In this document: piece after piece, positions 57,485 to 64,000 of the stretch
How the letters are laid out: every line of letters starts with the position of its first letter
How positions within the stretch are numbered: position 1 is the stretch's first letter
Assembly: GCA_002104905.1 (NCBI GenBank)
Contig: MCFE01000169.1
Coordinates: 62,001-126,000 of the forward strand
Length of the DNA stretch: 64,000 nt
Direction of reading: 5' to 3'
From: Basidiobolus meristosporus CBS 931.73
Lineage: Eukaryota > Basidiobolomycota > Basidiobolomycetes > Basidiobolales > Basidiobolaceae
Translations under genes and position numbers: made by a program
Notes under the pieces: generated by a model
What the model saw: only the letters and a program-made list of their open reading frames with translations
The model's database searches: none
What the model was told of the DNA's origin: nothing

Positions 57485-58552
57485 CTATCTATTCCAGAAG
57501 CAGCTAGCCCATGGATCAAATATTTCATCAATAGTGAATATTTCAAATTCATCTGTTTCAAACTCTTTGCAAAATGAGTTTGGCATATTAGGGTTTTGTG
57601 CAAAATATCTGTAAAGATATTGCAAATTCTCAGATTTCATCTCAGCTAATCGGTTAGCTGAAAATATTGTAGGGTAGGACAAAATACCAGTGCCTAAGAA
57701 GTTTGTGATCATATATACTGGCCCAGCACGGTCCAGAGTGTGCTTAAAACAGTTATAGTTAAAATGAGGATATTGCTGACGTATTGTAAACCATAATGCG
57801 CGTAGAATGATCTTGCTGGCCCCAAGAGCAGTTCAAATTGTGGATGGTTGGTGGTTTGTCAGTGTCATTCTTGCAAAGGTACTATAGCAGCTGTAAAGGT
57901 TATAGTAAAATGCATTGGATGCTCCGGTGGCTGCTTCTTCCATAATTCTGCACTGATGTACATCCTTTGATAACATGCGCAAGAATCCTAATATTGATAT
58001 TGGCATTTGTTGACTACCGTAGCCATACGCACCAGATTCTTGTGTTTCTGAAGGTGAGCAGCCAGCATCCTTTGCTAGCTGCTTGACCAATCTGAACTTT
58101 GTTGTGTATTGCTGAATGTTGCAAATGAATTGGGATACCTTTGGATTCTGAATATTGCTAATATTTCCAGTGTTAAGCTCTGTTGCAGTGGAAAAGGGCG
58201 TAATGTTGTAGCTATTTGCTGCTTGAATAGAATTCAGCAGTAAATGGCTAGTTGCATGCTCAAGAAACCTCAAATCATCCTCCATTGAAGTTCCATCGCA
58301 ATAAACAGTGGTAAATATGCCACCTGATGAAGTTGATGTAATTTTGAAGCGATGAAGAATTGCCTTGACAGTTGATATTATTCTGTGGGCCTCTTGCCAG
58401 CTTCTGACCTCCAAGCAGAGCTTTACAGCACTAGCAACTGTAGGGTGCTCATTGGTCCATTCAAGGAGGGTTTGCATATTCCCATAATAGCTTTGTTTTC
58501 AGGTGGGGTTTAAATCTCCACCTGGAGACAAAGCAATCAAAGCTCTGTGCAT
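57485..58552 (-). pseudogene. Unrecognised gene with in-frame TGA codons (about 330 codons)
   Basis: From ATG at 58,477 an open frame of 214 codons (MQTLLEWTNEHPTVASAVKL) ends in TGA at 57,833-57,835. The same frame then stays open for a further 115 codons to TAG at 57,485, passing YPHFNYNCFKHTLDRAGPVY and SENLQYLYRYFAQNPNMPNS. The composition is protein-like throughout, so the two halves were one protein. Another in-frame TGA (58,499-58,501) separates ATG 58,477 from an earlier ATG at 58,552, but a TATA-like TATAAAA at 58,566-58,572 suggests this part is leader. TGA can arise from CGA by a CpG transition, as elsewhere in the window. No family is recognised; no signal peptide is seen. Recoding or splicing around the TGA is not supported by any visible signal. 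Confidence 0.55.
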
Positions 58553-58559
58553 GGTAAAC

Positions 58560-58855
58560 AAAGAGTTTTATAAACAAGAAGCCATAGACAAGCCAGCAAA
58601 AATAAATACACATAAATTTTCAAGTTTAATATATAATGAGTGGTGAATTGGCAACTTTGCCAAACTTGAAAAGTCCAATACATCCCTAGGCAGGTGGATA
58701 ACTGGTTATCATATTGACAGTGTAACCTATAGACTCAATCTATATGCGTGTTAATACACAATCATATTGCAAATAAACTTGTAGAAGTCTATTACTGTTG
58801 TGATAGAATATTGGTAAGTTGAAGCTTATAGAGAGGTGATTGCTTCCAAATTATA
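58560..58855. other. AT-rich spacer, CpG loss begins
   Basis: No gene is visible. From here to the window end CpG becomes rare again, in contrast to 45.3-58.5 kb. Confidence 0.5.
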
Positions 58856-58859
58856 CAAT

Positions 58860-59100
58860 GGCAACTCCAGTCTGACAAGGAGGAAGATGCGTGTAATATT
58901 TGAGGCTACATTGATGGCCTTCTTGGCCAAATATAAAAGGGTACATTCATAAATACTGTCTCTAATTAAGGAGCCTCAGAGGAGGAGGAAAGTGATCTAG
59001 AAGCCCAGTTGTGGGGGGGATACAATAGAGAGGCAGGCATTGGGGATATGGATGCTACAGTGGATTTGGAGGTAACAGTGGGTGCAATTGGTGCTGTTAA
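58860..59100 (+). pseudogene. Family Y copy 7, heavily decayed
   Basis: The copy begins at the SDKEEDACNI-like segment, shows a TGA where NIR should follow, keeps a DGLLGQ-like read and an acidic EEEESDLEAQLWG, and ends GCNWCC with TAA at 59,098-59,100. AATAAA follows at about 59,126. Many CpGs of younger copies read TpG or CpA here. Confidence 0.6.
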
Positions 59101-60085
59101 TCTACCACCCCCTACACCATAATGCCTAATAAACTAATGACTACATTTTTTGTTCTAATCCTTCAAGCATCAATATGGGAGTCTATTACAAGCACTCCAT
59201 ATTCTTGTCAATCACTACATATGGTCATAGATCATATATTGCTTTGAACTAAGCCTACACTTACTGCTTCTACTCTCTTTGCAATGTATACAAGCTATGG
59301 TTGAAGAATGGTTGCTTCCTCAATATTTCTGTAGGAAGAAAGTGCTTGTCTCTGCAGAGAATATTGGACATACTAGTTGAGGGAGACAATTACTGCTCCT
59401 ATAGATATTGAATTATACTTGGCACTCTACAAGAAAAATGATCCATTTGCCATGAATGTATACTGAATAAATTTCATCCAACTGATTTACACTTTGCCTA
59501 CTTATAAGAATGATGTGTGGGTAATAAGCAATATTTAATGTGAGCAACAGTGGAATCCAACAATGTTTGATTAATAATAATGAGGCCAAAGTTTACTTGT
59601 ATTCCTTGTCTGAGTTGTTGGTATCCCCAATACAGTTGTAATACTGGTGTAGCAGCTGATGAGTTATAGTTGCACTTTGATCAAAGTTGTGCTGTTTATT
59701 GGGAATGTTAATTGACGGAGATTCTTAAAGCCCCTACAGTCACCAGGTGTTTGTTGATTGTATTGTACTTCAAGTGATCATTATGACACATACAATGTGG
59801 TAAGTAGTTCTATCTGAGATAACAACTAGCATTCACAATGGTGGGAGCATAGATGTTTGATAATAAATATGTTGATCATGCAATCAACATGGTAGTTGTA
59901 AGAAACCTGTATGGTGGCTAAAAAATCATAACAGCTTTATAAATATTTTATTAGCACTTCAAGGTGACAAGATTCTTATCCAACCAAGTGAATATATATA
60001 CAAATCCATTCAATATCATCTGTGCATATCTAGGGCTTAAATGCAATCACCTGCTATTGTTGTTAGTTTCTTATTAGGTATGAGC
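59101..60085. other. Spacer with scraps of M and C
   Basis: GAATGTTAATTGACGGAGA, then CTTAAAGCCCCTACAGTCAC (59,703-59,745) matches the 3' end of family M. GGAAGAAAGTGCTTGTC and what follows near 59,335 resembles family C. The remainder shows nothing recognisable. Confidence 0.4.
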
Positions 60086-60087
60086 CC

Positions 60088-60276
60088 ATCCAGGATAAAG
60101 TATTCTTGGTAACCCATGGGTTGCAAAAGCTAATGCTGGAGAATGGCAAAGTAAGCATAAAGTTTAAAGGAAAGCCAGTTATGTGTAGAAATCTGAACAA
60201 ACCCCTGGAGACTTCACCTGCTTGTGAAGCCTTGTTAGCCACTCTGTTTGGACATGAGCACTATATGGACAACTGA
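60088..60276 (+). pseudogene. Family D copy 2
   Basis: Reads VFLVTHGLQKLMLENGKV, then IKFKGKPVMCRN and LETSPACEALLATLF and a TGA at 60,274-60,276, paralleling D1. The upstream part has no conserved start; an in-frame TAA-like break and missing TATA box suggest a pseudogene. The downstream AATAAA of D1 is AATACA here. Confidence 0.5.
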
Positions 60277-60429
60277 TTTCTAGGCTCAGAAGATGCTTCT
60301 CACAAATGAATACACATCCTGTTGGAGACTGAAGTACACTGTATCTTGAGTGCTAAAGAAGCCTAATATATTATATAAATTGAATATCTAGCTTAAAAGA
60401 TAATAGATGTGTATACTTTCTATTCTTCA

Positions 60430-60608
60430 ACAAACCCAGGGGTGATGTTAGCGGTGTCTACATGAGCCAGCTGTTATTCTTCAACTCTGTGTTGCCACTT
60501 CTTGGCTAGTAAGATCCCATTCAAGTAATACGCTTATTACAAACTTAACAATGTATGAGCTTCAGCTGATATACAGTCCAGCAAGGAGAAAACAGTATTG
60601 AGTTGCAC
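60430..60608 (-). pseudogene. Family M copy 7, spliced-type, decayed
   Basis: Exon 1 (60,608-60,545) keeps the layout QLNTVFSLLDC but starts with GTG. The 58-nt intron has donor GTTTGT, branch TACTAGC (60,505-60,511) and acceptor CACAG. Exon 2 starts at 60,486 and is soon broken by stops; the C-terminal half is missing. It shows that the intron is ancestral in family M. Confidence 0.55.
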
Positions 60609-61034
60609 CGTAGTGTTTGATGGTTGGTTTGTACGTGGAAGCCAATTCAGTAGAGCTGTGAGGAGATAAGTTACTGTGGCAATATTGGCTAATTTGTACT
60701 ATTTTAGCCAATCAATACAAAAGCCAGCATGTGTCATTGATGATGGGATTGACACAGAATCAAAGCATTATAGTGGTGGCTGAGCATTGATGCTGGACTT
60801 GATTAAATGCATATATCTATATACATCAGCAATACATCAGTAACCAGCCAATAAGAGAGCATTCACAATAGTGACAATGAAGAAGGAGTAAGCAAATCTA
60901 TCATGCATTCAAATGACACAGTGGACATTGTCAGCTTCTTCTGGACTCCAATATATAGTCAAGGCAGCAGCATCTACAATGTACAAGCTCTTAAGCAGAT
61001 TTGTATAGCTTTATTTGAGCATTCAATACTCACA

Positions 61035-61235
61035 ATACATAATAATCTTACATGAGTCTGCCTTGGGAAACAATGCTCATTTATCTTTGATAGGGGCCCA
61101 CAATGTGGTCAAGTGATCAACAGGAAAAAGATGCTTGGAATATTTGCCCCTACAAATGTCCAGGAATAGGTTTGATCAGACTCCCCCAGGCAAGCAAGAT
61201 ACTAACACAGGAGTCAAGAAAAAGGAAAGCAGTCC
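61035..61235 (+). pseudogene. Family Y copy 8, decayed
   Basis: The leader CTTTATTTGAGCATTCAATA is followed by CTCACAATACATAATAATC, where the Y start ATG has become ATA. GGCCCACAATGTGGTCAAGTG (Q-S-G-Q-V region), AAAGATGCTTGGAATATT and a DTNTGVKKKE-like acidic remnant follow with indels. There is no Gly/Tyr tail. Confidence 0.5.
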
Positions 61236-61239
61236 TGAT

Positions 61240-61330
61240 ACAGAGAGGGCAACGCTGTCCAAAATATCTTGAGGAGTATTCTCCAGCACTGTGCAGCAGC
61301 TTTTTGGTTAGTAAGACTCAATTGAAACAA
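61240..61330 (-). pseudogene. Family M copy 8, exon 2 start with intron 3' end
   Basis: On the minus strand TACTAACC (branch, 61,307-61,313) leads to GCACAG (acceptor) and TGCTGGAGAATACTCCTCAA, matching exon 2 of M3 around residues 31-38. The rest of the exon is replaced by the Y8 remnant. Confidence 0.45.
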
Positions 61331-61566
61331 TATGCTGAATACATATTAATTGGGCTAGAAATCATTGGATCTTGCTATGCAAGTTGTTCCATGTTCAATA
61401 TCTCAGTAGTAGGCTCATACTTCTCTATTGATAGACAAGAGAACCTTCACAATTGTGCATATTGTAAACTTGAAAGATATGGTGGACATCTTTATCAAAC
61501 TCCATCATAGGTTTTGGTTGTCCTGGCATACACACCTAAGGCAGGAGGCCATGTACAGCATTCACA

Positions 61567-61988
61567 ATGAGCAAGTACCTCTTGATCATCTGCACACTCT
61601 CAATGACTTCATATGTAGTTGCAATTCCTGTAGAGCAAACCAACACCAATGTAGCAAGCGCCACCATCTCTGTTCAAGATCCTCAAAGCAAAGAGATGAT
61701 AACAAAGCTCCAGTCTACTGAGACAAAGATGCTTGTGCCACTCTTGATGACATATTCAGCCAAATGTCAGGCAATGAGCTTGCGAATAAACAAGCAGCCT
61801 CCACTAATGAAGATGTCAACTTGGAAGAAGCCAAGCTATGGGGAAGATATGGCGGGAGATATGGTAGCTACATGAGCAGAAGGGGCAGGTACTGGGGACA
61901 AGGACACTATGGTTGCTATGGTGGTTATTGGGGACGTTAGGGATACAGTTGCTACGGTGGGTATGGCAGGTGCAACTGGGGTTGCTAA
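61567..61988 (+). pseudogene. Family Y copy 9, near full length but disrupted
   Basis: ATG at 61,567 opens MSKYLLIICTLSMTSYVVA, a signal peptide, then TNTNVASATISVQDPQS as in Y3. A 2-base insertion near 61,720 shifts the frame; the ancestral frame then reads LDDIFSQMSGNE and EEAKLWGRYGG, with the tail broken by TAG (61,938-61,940) and ending CNWGC and TAA. It is the most divergent recognisable copy and helps define what is conserved: the I-L/F-x-Q-M-S core, the acid-to-LWGRYGG junction and the C-x-W-G-C end. No TATA box precedes it. Confidence 0.7.
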
Positions 61989-61989
61989 A

Positions 61990-62340
61990 CACTTGAAATC
62001 AGTCACATAGTACAGGGTAATTCAAATTTGTTGGTTCCAAGTAACCAAGAATGTCAGCATGCAAATACTTGGATGTATATGTTTTCCATACTTGTACTTG
62101 GTTGTATGAGGCTAAGCTACCAGTAGCACTGCACATATTCACTTGAACAGCTTAGTGACAGTGGAAGGCAGACAAGCAACTAGTGTTTGAATTTGGTGAG
62201 TTATGGTTGTTACGGAGTGAGTTGTGGTATCTTTGCCGCAGTAAGTATAGAAGACACTGGGTTGCTTATTTACCATGCCAAGCCTTACAACTACATTAGA
62301 CAACCACATAGCTGCCATAGCTCTTGATTGATGAAATCAT
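61990..62340. other. Spacer
   Basis: No gene is supported. GACAGTGGAAGGCAGACAAGC and a GGTTGTTACGG scrap recall cluster sequences, too little to classify. Confidence 0.4.
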
Positions 62341-62512
62341 GCAACTATATTGTGTGCTCTACTTGAGGCTGCCAGTGCCTTTGGAAACCCTTTGCAGGTA
62401 ACAAGCACAAATCTTGCAGGTTCATCCATCTCTGGTAGGGACCCACAAAGTGGATAAGTGGTAAAGAAGTTCTTATCCAGCATGGAAGAAAAGGTTCAAA
62501 ATATTCACTATG
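62341..62512 (+). pseudogene. Family Y copy 10, 5' half only
   Basis: The sequence matches the signal-peptide end and pro segment of Y3: TTGTGTGCTCTACTTGAGG, GCCAGTGCCTTTGGAAA, AGCACAAATCTTGCAGG, CATCTCTGGTAGGGACCC, then AAGTGGATAAGTGGTAAAG. TAA-type stops interrupt it. It runs directly into the 3' end of M9. Confidence 0.55.
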
Positions 62513-62528
62513 CATTTTATTTTGAATG

Positions 62529-62943
62529 TTAGTAGACAGAGACCCTTACTGCCCCTAGAATTACAGTTTTTCTGCTCCTTGCAATGTACACCTCCCCTTG
62601 TTGAGAGGATATCATTGCAATTTTGTTCCTTCTATTGTGTCAATCTTGCATAGAAGGATACAGGATAGCATGGGCAGAGGTGTTTGGGGATTCAGGGGTA
62701 ATACTGGCAGTATCCACTGGCCTAAATGTTACTTGTTGGCACAAGCCAGCTGGGAATGGAAGCTACTGGGTGGTATCTTGGGGCTTATTCTCCAGCTCTA
62801 GATTGCAAATTGTTGATCAGTAAGGTTCATTCAAATATACATTGAACACATACTTAATAGTGGAATTGGAGGATTGGGCTTCAGTCAATGCACAGCCTAG
62901 TAATGCCATTTGCTAATGAGGAGATACCAGTATTGAAGTTCAT
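62529..62943 (-). pseudogene. Family M copy 9, full-length spliced-type pseudogene
   Basis: The minus-strand ATG at 62,943 starts MNFNTGISSL, but frame loss gives a TGA in exon 1. The intron (62,853-62,798, 56 nt) keeps donor GTATGT, branch TACTGAT (62,816-62,822) and acceptor CTAG. Exon 2 retains VDTASITPESPNTSAHAILY, a stop in place of the second Cys (QD-stop), then NRRNKIAMISSQQ and LGAVRVSVY with stop. The TATA box CCTATAAAACTGG lies upstream. Differences from M3 include CpG-to-TpG/CpA changes. Confidence 0.65.
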
Positions 62944-62949
62944 TGTGTG

Positions 62950-63330
62950 TGTTTGATGGTTGTATTGTACATGGATCCCAGTTTTATAGGACTGGAAGAG
63001 GATTAGCCCGGCTGGTAAAGGGCAGCAGGCTGAGTTGCCATAACAGAAACTGGCCCCCTTCTACTGTTTCTCATGGTGCTAATTTTATTGGATTAGCCAA
63101 TTGATTCCAATTACTTCATCTTATACTCAAGTCTATGAACAATTGTGGAAGGCAGCCAGATAACTTGTGTATATATGCATGTTTGGCACAGTGCCCATTT
63201 GGCTATGATGCTATTCACGTTAATTTGTTCCTAGTAAGAATGACATTATATCCATCAGTGAGCAATACTATTTTAGCAATGCTACTGATCTGGGGTTGAA
63301 AAGGCTAAATCAATCAATACAGATGAGTAC
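62950..63330. other. M9 promoter side and AT-rich spacer
   Basis: The TATA box of M9 (near 62,980) and the conserved AGCCCGGCTGGTAAAGG-type segment are the last cluster sequences. Beyond about 63,040 nothing recognisable is seen. Confidence 0.45.
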
Positions 63331-63450
63331 AGCTACATGGATCAAGGATGGCATAGGTGCAGCTATGTGGATTAAGGGTGGCATAGGTGCAGCGACATGG
63401 ATTAAGGGTAGCATAGGTGCAGCTACATGAATTAAGGGTGGCATAGTTGC
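63331..63450. repeat. 30-bp minisatellite, four copies
   Basis: Four direct repeats of exactly 30 bp have the pattern AGCTACATGGATTAAGGGTG then GCATAGGTGC. Copies differ by a few substitutions. The overlapping minus-strand frames (63,310-63,492 and 63,314-63,565) are repetitive by-products. Confidence 0.85.
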
Positions 63451-64000
63451 TATGGCCATCTGATATTGGCATAAACAAAGCATTCCTATCAATGAATGCT
63501 GATGGTAATTTCTTTGAGTAAATTTGAGCTATAAATACCCAAGCCATTACAATATAGTCTAGCAATGCAATGGCTACTAAGGAAGTAACAGTATTGCTGG
63601 TTTATTGCACATGGAAGGCTGAGTTATTATACCTTTCATATTATATTTAGTCTGACCACTTTATCTGATTGTTCCTGAAGATGCTTGATGTAAGAGCTAT
63701 TACAACAGTTGCAATGAAGGAGAAATAAATCATTGAAGCCAAACCGCATCTTTGGTGACAGCAGTTTTGTATGTATATACAGTACATGTAGAGAGTATAT
63801 ATAGACAGTTGGTGAGCAGGATTCATTTAGCAAGAGCAGAGATTGAATGCTGGAGTAAGTGGTAACATGCGTATTATATTGTCTGAGGCAGCAACTCCCT
63901 ACCTCTCCTGGTAGTCGCAAACTGGTCCATAGAGACATATTGTGCATGAGAGCCATTGCTACAATGCCAATGAAAGAGCAATAAACTATCCTGGCATAGC
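63451..64000. other. AT-rich end of window, no supported gene
   Basis: A minus-strand frame of 106 codons (63,636-63,956) has no signal peptide or motif and is probably chance. The phrase GAGAGCCATTGCTACAATGCC / AATGAAAGAGCAATAAA at 63,948-63,982 has a diverged copy at about 63,690-63,727, suggesting a low-copy repeat of roughly 260 bp. Confidence 0.4.

Noticed and set aside
57833-57835. Selenocysteine or an alternative genetic code at the in-frame TGA
   Set aside because: TGA is the normal stop of the intact Y3 gene, and a CGA-to-TGA mutation fits the local decay pattern. No supporting RNA structure was identified.
57768-57890. A 67-nt intron (GTACCT to GGCCAG) removing the TGA at 57,833
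   Set aside because: It would shift the frame and end the protein after about 40 residues, while the unspliced frame stays open for 115 codons.
63636-63956. 106-codon minus-strand frame at the window end
   Set aside because: No start context, motif, signal peptide or paralogue; the composition resembles translated AT-rich non-coding DNA.
1-64000. tRNA, rRNA or other structured RNA genes
   Set aside because: Scanning by eye for tRNA arms and A/B-box motifs, rRNA cores and other landmarks gave nothing convincing. A covariance-model search would be needed to exclude them fully.

Overview
The window is eukaryotic nuclear DNA. It has TATA boxes, AATAAA signals, short GT-AG introns with a TACTAAC-type branch site, and decayed transposons. 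Many old copies differ from younger ones mainly by CpG changing to TpG or CpA. That points to a genome with CpG methylation, most likely a non-model invertebrate (a sponge-like animal would fit), but nothing here fixes the species.

Layout. (1) 1-1,700: AT-rich flank with one dispersed coding repeat. (2) About 1,700-25,950: a 24-kb array of a 34-bp satellite, homogeneous at 8.9-13 kb and built of divergent 102-bp (3 x 34) units toward both edges; it is interrupted by a 366-bp solo-LTR-like insertion at 21,651. (3) 25,951-28,625: non-satellite spacer. (4) About 28,626-37,265: the same 34-bp satellite in the opposite orientation, with an exact 562-bp tandem duplication. (5) 37.3-45.3 kb: a graveyard of transposon and gene remnants, including a Harbinger-type transposase piece and a decayed NIMA-related (NEK) kinase. 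(6) 45.4-57.4 kb: a CpG-containing tandem cluster of tiny genes. (7) 57.5-58.55 kb: an unrecognised minus-strand gene broken by an in-frame TGA. (8) 58.8-63 kb: older, CpG-depleted copies of the same tiny genes. (9) 63-64 kb: AT-rich DNA with a 30-bp minisatellite.

The notable system is the cluster of small secreted proteins at 45-63 kb. Family Y (plus strand) encodes a preproprotein: signal peptide, a KR site, an acidic spacer, and a cationic Gly/Tyr/Arg-rich tail ending in Cys-Asp-Trp-Gly-Cys. Only Y3 (52,970-53,419, 149 aa) is intact. Family M (minus strand, convergent with Y) encodes a secreted protein of about 118 aa from two exons. Only M3 (51,399-51,825) is intact; its 70-nt intron shows up when paralogues are compared. 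Two further small families, C (signal-peptide ORF) and D (about 88 aa), sit in the same repeat units. Y and M alternate as convergent pairs, with very short untranslated regions and nearly touching 3' ends. About ten Y copies and ten M copies exist in all stages of decay, as expected of birth-and-death evolution of a locally duplicated secreted-peptide locus. Functions of Y, M, C and D are not recognised; a host-defence or extracellular-matrix role for Y is inference only.
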